Shown: in pieces, positions 35,709-49,185 of the stretch
Position numbering within the stretch: the first letter of the stretch is position 1
Layout of the letters: each line of letters opens with the position of its first letter
NCBI GenBank assembly: GCA_015183035.1
Contig: JACZZP010000001.1
Location: 1,054,001 to 1,118,000, forward strand
Length of the DNA: 64,000 nt
Reading direction: 5' to 3'
From: Meloidogyne chitwoodi
Taxonomy: Eukaryota; Nematoda; Chromadorea; Rhabditida; Meloidogynidae
Made by a program: the position numbers and the translations under genes
The notes under the pieces: generated by a model
The model's database searches: none
Told to the model about the DNA's origin: nothing
What the model saw: only the letters and a program-made list of their open reading frames with translations

Positions 35709-38700
35709 ATGAAACGTGCAGATATTCAAGGACTTAGAGCTATAGCAATTTTAGCAGTAATTTTATATCATATTTGGCCTCTTCATTTTCCTAGTGGATT
35801 TTTAGGTGTTGATGTGTATGTTTTTATTTGTTTTATATAATTTAATTTTAATTTATTTTAAAAAAGTTTTTTTGTAATATCTGGTTATTTAATTGCAAAA
35901 TGTTTACAAAATATTGAAATAAAATTAAGTTACAAAAATATATTGGATATTGTCTTAGATTTTTATAAAAAAAGAATAAAAAGAATTATTCCAATATATT
36001 TAGGTGTAATTTGTGCTACAATTAGGTATTTATTTATTTAATTAATTAATTATTTAATTATTATTTTTAAAGTATTTCTCGTACTTTAATGTTAGAATCA
36101 GATTTTCAACAGGCTAGATTTGATATGTATTGGAGTCTTGGTTTTGTAACAAATATGCAATCTTTATTTTTTGATTGTCAAGATTATTTTACTGAGGTTT
36201 TAAAATAAATAAATATTTATTTAAATTTAAATATTTAAGGTATTTTCATATCGTCCATTTTTACATACATGGTCATTAGGTATTTATTTATAATTAATTA
36301 ATTAATTATAAATTAATTAATTATATTTAATATTAGGTGTTGAAATACAATTTTATTTATTAGCACCAATACTTATGTTATCTATTAATTTTATTGGAAA
36401 TTATAAAAATACTTGTAATCAATATTTTAAATCTTTTGTTTTTTGTTCAATATTATTAATTTTATCATTAATTATTCAACAATTAATTTCTGAATATTTT
36501 GGGTCATCAATTAGCTTTGAATTTATTTTTTGTCGTTTATGGCAATTTATTGCAGGAATAATAAGTTATTTATTAACAAAAACTGATCAAAATATAAATG
36601 AAAATGAAGAAAATATTAAAAATAATGAAATTAATAAAAATAATTTAAAAAATAAAATTATTTGGCCTTTTATTTTTGCACATTGTACATCTGCAGGTTT
36701 TTTTTGATTATTTTATTAATTGGGAAAATTTTAAATTTTATTTTAATTTAAAATATTAAAAAAAAATAAATAATATATTTAAGATGATATAAAACAAAAA
36801 ACATTTATTGACAATAATAATAATAATAAAATTATTTCAAGTCGTTCATCACAATTGTCATCTTCATCAATTGTATTTATTTATTAATTTAAAAAAAGAT
36901 TATTATATTTTAATTAATTAATTAATTTTAGAATAAAAAATCAATAATAATAATTAATTTATTATTTAAATATCTTGCTTCAAATATTATTTTAATTATT
37001 TTATTAATTTTTCTTTTTTTACCATTTTTACCAATTTATTTACGTCCATTTCAAAGCACTTTTATTGTTATTTTTACTTCAATTATTTTATTTTTACAAA
37101 AAACAAATAATAATAATTTAATTTTAACAAATCCTATAAGTATTTGGTTAGGTAATATTTCTTATATTTTGTATTTAATTCATTGGCCAACAATTTTATT
37201 TTTAAAATATTTTTTTACTATTGATGAATTTTCAATTAAATGTAAGAAAATATATAATTTAATTATTTTTTAAAATTTAATAAAAAAGATGGAATTGCTA
37301 CATTTATTTTAACACTTTTTATTTCATTTATTGTTGAATTATTAGTAGATTCACAAATTCGTAAATTAAAAAGTTTTTGTACAATAACATTTCTTATTGG
37401 AATTTTTTATACTTTTTGTTTTTTTCAATTACTTCCAACATATTATTCTGGACAAAATGAAGTAATTAATAAAATAATTATTTTTTATATTTTTTAAATT
37501 AAAGAGAATTGCTGTTTCCAAAGATTTTGATGCTTCTTTGGGAGGAAGAGCAGTTACTATTGATGTTAATTTTACTAGATTAATTATTGATGAAATTGTT
37601 AAAGTTATTATTATTAAATTAATTTATTAATTAATTTATTTATTTTTAAAAAAGTCACCAGAAGGTCATTTACGTTTATCTAATAGTTTATCTTTATATG
37701 AAAAAATTCGTATTAATGAAATTCTTCAAAGTGCTACTTATGAAGATCGTTATAAATTATTACCTGGTGAAATATTTACTAACAATTGGATTGAAAAATT
37801 TAACAAAATAGTTCCTGAAGAAAAAAATTTTATTAAAGCAATAATTGAAAGAAAATCACTTGGTGAGGGGAAAAACAATTCAACATTTTTACTTGTTGGG
37901 AACAGTCATGCAGATATAATATCAAGAGAATTACAAGATGAATTTAAACAATATTATTCATATTTTCATACTTTTACTGTACCTGGTATATTTATTTATT
38001 TAAATTTTTAATTATTTTAAATTTTAGGATGTTTACCTTTTTATGTTCCTGAACATTTATCATTTGTTACACAGTAAAAAATAATAATAATTTTTTATAA
38101 TTATAATTTAATTTTAAAATTAAGTGATCATAAAATGCCAATTAAAGCATGTAATACATATGCAAAATTAGTTAAAGAAGCTATTCAAAATGTTAAACCA
38201 GATTATTTATTTATTGCTTTTAGGTTTTTAAATTAAATTAATTTTTATAAAATATTTTTAGATGGTACGGATCTTTTGAAGAACAACAATTTAATATTAA
38301 TAATAATAATAATGAAGATGAAATAATTGGAATTATAAATTCATTTATTTTAGAAATTCAATTAAATGTTAAAAAACAAATTTATTTTCCTTCACCTAAT
38401 TTATTATTTAAATATGAAACAGCAAAAGAATTGGCAAAACGTTTATGGAGAGGATCATCATTAGAGCAATTACATATTTCATATAAAGTAAATATATTTA
38501 AATATTTTTTAAAATATTTTAGGAACATTTAAAAAAGAATTATTTTTCATATCGTCGTCTTGAATATTTAAATTGTTCAAAATGTTTAATTTATGATTTA
38601 TCATCATATTTTTGTAATATTACAAACGATCGTTGTGCTGCTTTTGATGAAAAAACAAAATTAGCTATTTTCTTTGATACTAATCATTTAAGCTATTTAG

Positions 38701-38747
38701 GTCGACAAATGGCTAGACCTTTTATTCGTTCATTAATAAATTTATAA
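35709..38747 (+). CDS. Acyltransferase-3 / SGNH protein (OAC family)
   Basis: Fourteen exons: 35709-35815, 35867-36025, 36073-36196, 36240-36279, 36337-36696, 36784-36872, 36932-37241, 37289-37461, 37505-37603, 37655-37985, 38028-38073, 38125-38223, 38262-38487, 38523-38747; 795 residues. The N-terminal half is a membrane acyltransferase-3 domain: RADIQGLRAIAILAVILYHI with the catalytic His, FLGVDVFFVISGYLI, KRIKRIIPIY, LHTWSLGVEIQFYLLAPIL, and a late NISYILYLIHWP. The C-terminal third is a lumenal SGNH-like domain with block I GNSHAD and block V DTNHLSYLG. This architecture (OafA-like, called OAC in C. elegans) transfers acyl groups to extracytoplasmic sugars or lipids. The substrate is unknown. 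There is no separate N-terminal NRF domain. A Lys/Asn-rich cytosolic loop (about residues 240-300) is larger than usual. Confidence 0.93.
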
Positions 38748-39788
38748 AAATTAAAATAAATATTATTTATTAATTTTAAAAATTGGAAAATATTAAATTT
38801 ATACAAAAAATCCTTAACTTTTTTTTTTAACTTTATAAGTTAAGATTTTAATTTCGATCATTTGGGTTGACCCGAAACAAAAGAATGTTAATTTTATTTT
38901 TATTAATTAAAAAAACATTTAAATTGTATAAAATTAAATATTTAATAAAATATTAAAACATTCTCTAAATTTGTTAAAATATTATCACGATAAAATTATG
39001 AGGATATTTTTATTTGTTTCTTTTAAAATTAAAAAAATTTTTTTATTCCTTCTTTTTTCTTTTTCACCGGAATTAATGAAGGAAAAATGAGTAAAATAAA
39101 AATTTAGTCAATCGTTGAGGATATTTTTAAAAAATATTAAATATATGTAAATTATAAAAGAATAATGAGGATTAAAAATATAATAAATTTTAATTCGTCG
39201 ATTAATAAAATTAAAAAAAATCTGTCAGTCAGAATTTATAAAATATTATTTAAGGAAAACATTTATTTTTTATTTTAATAGATTAAAATATTGACAGATT
39301 TTTAAACTAATAATTAATTATAAATAAATTCCCTGAACTAAAATATATAAAAAAAGAAAATAGAAATATGTAAAAATATACTAATATATAACAAAAAAGA
39401 GGATTAATAAAAATATTTAAAAAATAAAACTAAATTTAATCTAAAAATGTGTGTATATTTGTGTATAAAAGAAGAAAAGAGTTAAAATAACTATTTAATT
39501 TAACAATTTTAATAAAAAACAACACGCGGCAGGGCAGAAAATAGAGGGTAATAATGAGGATAAAAAAAGTTTTTTTTATGATTAAAAAAAGAATGAAAAG
39601 ATTTAATTAAATTTAATGAGGATTTGCGTTGTAATTTTAAATAATATATAAATAATAAAATATTTTAAGTACTAAATTTTTTAACTTTTTTTTTTTAATA
39701 TTTATCAAAAATTAAAATTAATTTAAAAAAAAATTTAGTACTAATTTTTAGAGGAAAAAACAACGATTAACTAACTAACTCTCTCCTT
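38748..39788. other. Intergenic region between convergent genes
   Basis: About 1 kb of AT-rich DNA between the acyltransferase stop and the nuclear receptor stop. Nothing recognised. Confidence 0.5.
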
Positions 39789-42638
39789 TTAAATTGCTGT
39801 AGCAATATTTAAAGTTGAATAACAATAATTTTCATACCAATATTCACTCATATTACAAAATTCAAAAAATTGTGCAACCTAATAATAATAATAATATTAT
39901 TTATTTATTTTTTTAATTTACTTGAAAATCTTTGCAATGTTTGTCACAAATAACCTTAAAAATTATTTAAAATATTAGTTTTAATATTTAAAATACCTCT
40001 AATTCTGGTAAAAGTAATAATATTTCCCCTAAACGAATTTCAGCTTCTTCAATACCAATTAATTTATAATGATTAAAAAGACGTTCAATTGTCCAGTTTC
40101 TACGTGAAGACATTAAATCACGCGTTTTTGAGGTAATATGTCGATTATCTAAATATAAATAATAAATATATTAAATAATAAAATAAATAAAAATAATTTA
40201 CTGCTAGGACTCCACATTAAAAGCAAATGAAGTGCAACTATTTCAGCATCAGTAATTCGAAGATTTGCAAATGGAAGTACTAATGTATGCCATAAACGAT
40301 TAATGGTTGGGCGTAAAATACTTAAAATTTAATTTATTTTTAAATAAAATTTAAAAAATATATTTACTCAAATTTAGCTTCACGTGTTCTTTTATCATCT
40401 GTTAAAGTTTCAAAACCTGTTCTATCAGGGGGCACATAAGTATTATTAATCATTGCAAAATATCCTTTTTCAATTAATTCTGGATATTTTGATGCTGTAT
40501 AAAAATGATCAAGTGAAAGTTTTCGAACAGAATAACGCTGAAAAAAAATATATTAAAAATAAATATGACTTAATGACCACAACATAAATAAATATTATTT
40601 TTTAATAAATATAAAAAAAAGATCAAACCTTAAAAAGTATTTCTCTAACTTTAAGATCAAGTTCTCTAAAAGGTGTTAATTTTTCAATCCAATACATAAG
40701 TCCACCCAATTCTACTTTACTTAATTGTTCAACATCTGTTGGTTCTATTGTTCTCCAAAAAGAATTCTTTAAAATTAAATTAAATTTAATATTAATTAAA
40801 AAAAAAAACCTGTTCTGTTAAAAAATGTTCAATAGGTGTTAATAAACGATTCATACAACGTAAATGTTCAGAATAATCACAAACTAATCTATCAAATTCT
40901 GCTTGTTGTTGATGTAATTTAATTTCTTTTTCATCAAATTCAATTGTTGAAAATGATTGTTTTGATTTTAAAAATATTTGATTAAATTGTTTTTGATCAT
41001 TTATTGTTTGATTATTATTATTATTAATAATTTTTGTTGTTGTTTTTCTTTTTCTTCTCCTTAGTCCTCTTCCTATTTCATCATTTCTTCCATTATTCAT
41101 TTTAATACTATTATTACTTGTTGTACTTGTACTGAGATCACTTATTCTTCTTGTATGTGTCATTCTTCCATTTCCACCATCTTCCCAATCTTCTTCTTCC
41201 TCTTCTCTATCTTCATCATCTTCAATATCAAATTCATCTTGATCTTCTTCAATAGCTTCTTTTTTAATACTTTTCACAAATTGAACAGCAGCACCATTTT
41301 CATCAAAAATTCCAGACTCAGCAGATGGTGGAAATGATGAAGTTGAAGAAGAAAGTATTGTTTGATAACCATTTTCTTAAAAATATAATAATTATTTTTT
41401 AAATAGTTACAATTTAAAATAACCTTCAGTTCCACTAGAAGGACAAATAGTTGAAATTGGATTAATTAAAGATCCACAAGTTATCAATTTTTCAAAACTT
41501 GATAAAGAAGGTAAAGGTGTATTAGGAGAATCTTAATAAATAAATATATTAAATTATTATTATTTTTTATAAAGAAAACCTCCATCTGTGTTATTATCAA
41601 AAATTGGAAGGGTCTCTCGTTTTGGAACAAGTAAAAGAGTTGTAGCAGTGGAGCCACGACGCCTTTGGGGTGCTCGACGATTTTTTTGACTTCCTGTTGG
41701 GTCTCTTTTTGGTTGAACATCTAAAAAATAATTAAAAAATAAATTAATTTATTTAATTACCAGATTCACGCATTCCTGCAGTTTTGCATCTTATCAATCG
41801 ACATGCTCGACATGCACAACGTACACTTACATCTACATCACAATTACCTCCTTTTCGGCAAATAAAATTCTATAATTATATATTTACATATAATTATTTT
41901 AGTTTAATTCTTAAAAATTATTTTTACCTGCTTAAAAGTGATGGCACGACGAAAAAAAGCATTGCAACTACGGCAGGAAATTGCACCGTAATGAAGACCT
42001 AAAATAAAAGAAAAAATTAAATTATATTATAATAAATCAGAATTGTTAAACTTTAATGTAAAAAAAGTAGGTATTTAGGAATAAATAAATTTAACAATTA
42101 ATTTGATTAACTAAAAATTCATTTTTATTTTATTTTTTATATTTAGTTATTTTACAAAAAATATATAAATATTAAAAAAGAAATAACCATCAGCCGGAGC
42201 ATTGCAAATAGCACAAAGTGCATTAGAATAATCTATTCGAGACTTTTTTCCACTTCCACAATTATTATTATTATTATTAAATTGTTGATTTAAAGTAGAA
42301 GAAATATATATTTCATTTTTATTATCATTAATATTATTATTTTTTTGTTTTTTGAGGTAATTTTTATTATGTTGGCGCTGATTAGAAGAAAAATATGAAG
42401 AAGAAAATGAATTAGTAATTTGCTCATTAAGTGGCAAATGATGATGAAAAGCTGAGTTTTGCTTTTTAATATACTTAAAAAAATTAAAAATAAATTATAT
42501 TTAAATTTTAAATTAAAATTTTACTTCATAAGAGGTGTTTTCAGTAATATTAGAAGAACATAATGTATTACTATTATTATTAATAAAGCCTTGATAATGT
42601 GTAGATGAGGATGATGATGATGAGGCAATTCCAAGCAT
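39789..42638 (-). CDS. Nuclear hormone receptor
   Basis: Thirteen exons in gene order: 42638-42525, 42473-42188, 41998-41928, 41869-41761, 41720-41580, 41531-41424, 41375-40810, 40766-40629, 40537-40368, 40320-40202, 40148-39997, 39954-39922, 39878-39789; 698 residues. The DNA-binding domain (about residues 123-200) has CAICNAPADG, the recognition helix CRSCNAFFRR and the second finger CACRACRLIRCKTAGM, i.e. both four-Cys zinc modules. The P-box CRSCN differs from the CEGCK of conserved receptors and fits the nematode-expanded (HNF4-derived) group. A long hinge follows with an RRAPQRRR basic patch and an acidic stretch (EEEEDWEDGG region, about residues 310-340). The ligand-binding domain covers about 440-698, with YSVRKLSLDHFYTASK and LLLMWSP; the last helix is not an obvious AF-2. 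Expected to be a DNA-binding transcription factor; ligand and targets are unknown. Confidence 0.93.
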
Positions 42639-45600
42639 TTGCAGCACCTTATTATTTCTTTAAAAATTGTTCTTTAATAAAATTACTTCAGTGCTTCAGT
42701 AGTCCATAATAATAATAAAAAATAAAAAGAGTAGTCTAAAAAAGCAAAAATCCACAAAATAAACCACAAAAATAGAAGAATGAAGAAGCGAAAATGGCAG
42801 AAAGTTAAAAAGATTAAGCGTGAGGTTTTTTTAAAAATAATGAAGTCAGTATGTGCCACTATTTTTGCGGCATTCTATTTTAAAGATGTATCCTCCCATC
42901 TATTTTTTATGAAGGTTTGGAGGAAAGTCGAGAGTCGTCAATGAAAAAGACAGCTGCAAACCAAAAAAGAACGGATAGCTGCTATCAGCGGAAATTTTTT
43001 TGGCTAAAATAATGGAAGGAGAAAAATAAATGAAAAAGAGTTAAAAGAAGGTCTCTAAAAGAAAAAAAACAAACGTGAAAAAATAAAGAAAAAAAGAACG
43101 TACATAAAAAATGAATTGTTGGTATAGGAAAATGAAAAGAGGCGAATTGCAACAATAATTTAAAAAAATAATATATTGAAAAAGCACAGGCTAATAAAGA
43201 GGGAAAAAATTATTTAAACATATTATAAAATATAAAAATAAAAGAAAAAATTTTTATTAAAAAAAAGAAAAATATTTTAATTGAAAATATTAAATAAAAA
43301 AATATAAATGTTCAAAACTTATTTTTATTATTTTCTCAAAAAATTAATTTTTAATAAATTAATATCTTTTTAAATAAAATTTACATGTTTCCTTTTTTGA
43401 TTTTTAAATCCTTTATAGGTTTTTAAAAATATTTTTTAAAGTGGCGTTCCCGCGGCAACATTAAAAAAAGAGAGAGTAGAAAAATGATAATATATTTATA
43501 AATATTTATGTGTATGTATGTGTGTTATATTGGGAGGCTGAAATAAATAAATAAATAAATAAAAAAAAAGAACAAATTTAGAAGGGTTGGATTGTTTGTG
43601 AAAATGCAAAGGAACATTGAACACAACAACAAGTACAAATATATAGAAAAGAAATAAATAAATATAATACTAGGCCAATATATATAAAAAGGATTTAAAA
43701 TAAAATGACAGAATCATTGCTGAGCCAATAAGCGCTCATTTTAAGAAATATTTATTTTAGAAAAAAATAGAAAGAAAACAAAAGTTAACGTGTAAAAAAA
43801 AAAGAAAATTGAAGATAAAAAATAAAATAAATAATTTGTTTTAAAAATTGAAACAATCAATTTTAAAAGATAAAAACAATTAATTAATAAATATATGTGG
43901 ATATTTTAATTTTTTGTAATTTTATTTATTTTTAAAATTATAAAACACTTCCTTTCCTTGTGAAAGGTAATAAATAAATAAATAAATACCTAATAGTACA
44001 TTAGGTAGAAAAACAATTTCCACATTAAATGTTTAATAATATAAAGGCCGTCTTGATTGAACAAAAATGTTCATTTTTGGATATAACCTAAAATATTAAA
44101 TATAATAAATTAATTTATTTTAATAGTTCTCAATTATTTTTTATAAAAAGGCTATAGAATATTAAAAGAACAAGGCTATTAAATAAATGACAGCATCTCA
44201 ATAGAGAGAATTAAAAAGACTTTAAGCAGAGGAGAATATATAGAAAAATAGAGAAAGAAAACAATTGATAGATTATTACATACATTTAGAGTAATCTATA
44301 AAATATAAATAATTATAATTATTTATTTAATATTATGGCAATAAAATAAAATAAAAAAAATATTTGAGGAAATATTTATTTATTTATTTATTATTAATTT
44401 TACTATATTTTAAAGACTCAATATGACAATTTAGTAGAATAGTAAAAGACAGTCAGAAATATAAATAAATAAAATTAAAAAAAAAGAAAGAAACAAATAA
44501 AATAAATTTTCTCTCTCTTTCTTGTGCAATTTTACAGCTGGCAGAAAATAATCAATTAAATGATTGACAATAAATAAAAAGAAAAGAAAAGACCGAAACA
44601 CGACAATAAAAATTTATAAAGAAAAAAAGTTTTGTATTACATAAAATAATGTGGCACGTGTTTTTAAATAAAAATTTATTTTAAAATTAAATAGGTAATT
44701 ATTTTAAATTAAAAAAAATAAAATATATTTTTATTTTAAAAAATATGTAAATAATAATAAATTTATTATTTTGTACTTAGAAAATATTTTAATAAATTTA
44801 TTTAATAAAAATTATGTTTTTTATTTTTTATTAAAATTTCTTTTGTATTTCTCTTTTTAAAATTTTCCCAAGGGGGGAGGAAGGGAAAATAAAAAATGTG
44901 TAAATATATATCCGAGAAAATCCTTCATTACTTGGTTATTTTTGTGTTTTGTTTGTTTGTGTTTTGGACATTGCTTAATGAAAAAAAGAGAAAGAAAGTA
45001 ACTTTAAATAGAAGAGAAATATATTTTAAAACATATGTACATAATATTTAGTTATACACGTGAAATGTTCTTAGGCCATTTTTTAAAGAAAAAACTGAAG
45101 AAAATTTAAAAAAAAAGAAGGAAGACAAAATTAGGGACAAAAAAACCTCATGATGAATATATTTGATTAAAAAACAATCTTTGAACATTGTAAAAAAAAT
45201 ATTTTTTATCCTTAAAAAATAATTGTTTTGAAGGCTAAATATCTCTAAAAATGGATTTTAAAAAATGAGATATAAGGAAAAATAAAAAATAAATTCGTCA
45301 TTAATTATATAAAAATAAATAAAATAATTTTAAGGAAAAATATAAATATTAATTATTATTAAAATTAATTTTAGAAAATTAAATTAAATATTTTATTATA
45401 ATTTTTTAAATTAAATTTAGTAAAATAATATTATATTTTAGGTAATTTTTTAAAAATAGAATAAAATAAATTTTAAAATAAACAAATAAAATATTTAATT
45501 ATTTTTAAAATTAATAATAAATAATATTTCCAAATATAAATAAATTAAATAAGTAAATATTATTTTAGAAATATTCAAATAACCAAAACACAATAATTTT

Positions 45601-48600
45601 CCTTTTTTTATTTAAATTTAATATTTATTTTAATTTTTGAAAGTTTCAGAATTTTAAATGATTAAAAATCAACATTTTTAATAAAAAAATTTTATTTATT
45701 TATTTAAATAAAATATTCTAATTTTATAATTAAATGAACTAAAATAATATTAAAAAAATAAAAATTAATATTTAGTTAAAAACAAATTAAAATATTTATT
45801 TTTAATAACAATAAATAAAAATTTTCTTTTTTTATAAAAATAAAGGTGAGAAAATAAAAATAATATAATCATTGTTTTATTTAAAAAAAGTAAATGTTAT
45901 ATTTTTTAATTAAGGAAAAAAATGTATGTGAAAAATTGAAAATTCCGGTAATAAAAAAATAAAGTTTTTTTTATTATTCTAAAAATATATTATTTGTTGG
46001 TAAAATTATAAAAAATTAAAGAAAAAGATCTTTTAGAGTCTAAAAAATAATTAAAAAATGATAAAAATAAATAAATTTTAAAAGAAGTAAAAAACATTAA
46101 AATTAAAAAAAATATTTTTTAAATTAAAAATCCAGTTTTTTGAACTTTATTTTAAAAGTTTTATGTTTATGTGTGAATAAACAAAATATTTTAGTAAATT
46201 CTAAATATGTAATAGGTATATACATAAATATATTTTCATTTTTAATTTCCTTTTTAATTTATTATAATCATTTATTTATTTATTCAAAAGGCGGTTGGTT
46301 TGAAAGTTTTTTTTTGATAAAAAGAACAGTTTTTAAGAAACGTTTTTTGTGGGGTCTTTGAATTTTGCGAATTAAGAAATAAAATAAAATAAAAAAAGAA
46401 GAGATTAAAATGAACGATTGGGACAACTAAACAAAAAAAACTATCAAAGGAAAAAGATAATACATACAAAAATATTTTAAATTAAATATGAGAAGGTTTA
46501 GAGCCACCAAAACCATGAGAAAGAAATGAAAAAAGTGAAAATTGATTTTGTCCATTGACCGTTGTAAAAGAAAATTAAAATATATTATTTTTGTAAAAAA
46601 AGATAAAGAAAAAAATCATTAAAAATTAAAAGATTAAAAATTATATTATTAAAGTTAATTTATATGTGCAAATTATTTATTAAAAAATAAGTTTTCAATT
46701 ATAATTTTAAATTTAAAAGTAATAAATAGAAGATAAAATATAATTTAAAATTAATTAATAAAAAAAAGATATGTATCTATTTAATAATTATTTATTTATT
46801 TTTAAATTTATTAATTATCAAAAATTGTAAAATTTATTTAAAAAATCTGTTTAAAATTTATATAAATAATATGACAAATGACAGCACTAAACTTTAAAGG
46901 AAATAATGAAAACTTTTGATCAAAATTTATTTTACAAAAAAAAATATGAAAAAAAAATTTGGCCATTTTTGACTTTTTATATTTTATTATTAAAGAAAAA
47001 ATAAAAACAGGAGAGACTAAAGCAAAAAATATAAATAAAATATGTAAAAGAAAGACATTTTTTTAGTAGTTGAAGGGAAAATAAAAGCGCTGGCAGTTTC
47101 TCCCACTGTCATTTAGAGAAGAGAATACTAACAATGAGAGAATTTTTAAAATAATTATTAGAGAAAAATACAAAAAAGAAAGAAAAGAAAAGAAAGAAAA
47201 ACTCTTACTTGGATAAACACACTAGGCCTAAATATTATTTTTATTCCAAAAAATAGGAAATATGGGAAATAATATTTAAGGAATAGCTAAATAAAAGAAT
47301 TGTTTTTTTAAATTTCTCTCCTTTTGCATCAAGTAAATTTGCATACAAAATTTATTAAAGAGATAAAAGTCTTCTTTTTTAAAGGATTTTATTAAATTAA
47401 AGTTTTCTACTAAAAATATCTTTTCTTTATTTTTGCTAAATTTTTCTTTTAATTTTTGTATTTTAGAATTATGGCTGAATAAATATTTTTTCTTTTTTCT
47501 CTCCTCGTTTAAATTTCCATCTTTCTTCTCTTATTTGCCTTGATTCTCGGCCATTTTAAAATCGATTGGCCATAAAGTATTGAGAAGAACAAAGGGAAAG
47601 AAATAAATATAGGTATATATTTATAGAGGGGATGAAAAAGATGATAAAAAATAAAAAAGAAAAAAAGAATTTAAACGGTCTACCGCCTACTCTCTTTCAC
47701 CGATTTTCAAAGGGATGAGCTGTGTTCATTGTTTTGGTCTTTGGCCTCTTCCCACACTTCTCCAGTCATTCACTTACTAAAAATATAAGTTCCTCCAACA
47801 AACAGACCTCTAATATTTATTTTTTCTCCAGCCGACTAAGTCAGCAGTACTAGAGAGGACGGAAAATCGAATTTGATATATTGCCAAAATAAGAGCCAGT
47901 TTTTGGCGCAAAAGTGAGGTAAAAAGAAAAAAAGAGAAAAAAGAAAAAGGTTTTTTAGTTAGTGCTTTTTTTTAGTTTTGTCTTTTTTCTAAGACAGAAA
48001 AAACTGAAGAAAAAAAGAAGTGCAGAGACAGATGTTGGAAAAAAGAATTTTTAAAGAATTCTGAACGTTAAATAATTCTACATTTATTTTATTTTTGAAA
48101 TTAAAAAGCTAAATTAATTTATACAGATGATTAAATAAAAAGAAAAAAATTAAAATTATAAAAAATTATTCTGCAAAATTAATAAAAATTAAAATATTTC
48201 TTAGCAAAAACCTTATTTTATAAAGGAAATATTTTTATAGAATAAATATTAAAATTAATTATTATTATATTTCCGTTTAATTTAAAAAAAATATTGGTTA
48301 ATTCTCTTCTTTTTTTAAAAAAGGTTAATAATATATTTTTAAATTTATTTATTATCAATCATTTAAACGGAAATATGATTAACGGAAGATGTGATGATGC
48401 ATATAATAGAGGGTGTAGGTTTGTGAATAATTTTTAATGGAAAAAAAGAGAAAAAGCATAAAATATATATTAAAATAAATATAATATTATTATTTTTATA
48501 AAAGTATTGCAATAAAAGAAAATATATTATATTATTTATAATTTATATATTTAATATTTTTTTAATAATTAAAATTTTACAAAAATATAATTTTTATATT

Positions 48601-49185
48601 AATTATATAATTTTTTGACAAAAAAAAAAAAAAAGTATTAAAAAAATATTGATATCAATGGTGGTATATTTATTATTTCTTCTCTTAAAGAATTAAAATA
48701 ATAATAAATAAATTATTACTAGAAAAAAACTTTTTAAAAATTAAATATTACGTACATATTATTAGCAAATAAATAATTTTTAATGTTTTATTTTTAAAAT
48801 AAAAATATAATATTATAATGACGGAAATAAAAAATCATAAGCTATTAAAAATTAAATATATGAGAATATTTTAATTAATATTTAAAATTAATTATTAATA
48901 AAAAATATTTATACAAAATTAGAATTTTCTTATATTAAAATAAAGAATTAATAATATATAAATCCAATTTAAAAAAATATAAATGTGTTCATAAATAAAA
49001 TTTTATTTACATTTTTACATCAAAATATAATAAATTGTTTTTATTTTTTAAATTATTTTCAACCATGGCAACAGGTAATATTAAAAACATTGCGCATTTA
49101 AAACATTGTTTTTTATTATTTTATTTTTAGCAAATAGTAAATATAAATATTTATTTTTTTGAAATAAAAATTATAAAATAATTAA
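42639..49185. other. 6.5 kb AT-rich region upstream of the nuclear receptor
   Basis: No supported gene. Open frames near 46140-46470 are low-complexity A/T products. Two patches are less AT-rich: 42840-43010 and 47690-47890, the latter with pyrimidine-rich stretches. These are the best candidates for regulatory DNA or non-coding exons of the receptor gene, but nothing specific can be named. Purine-rich AAAGAAAAAA runs are frequent in 44400-47200. Confidence 0.5.

Noticed and set aside
46140..46469. Open frames on both strands in the nuclear receptor's upstream region
   Set aside because: Composition is Phe/Ile/Lys/Asn from A/T-rich DNA, with no splice partners or recognisable domain.
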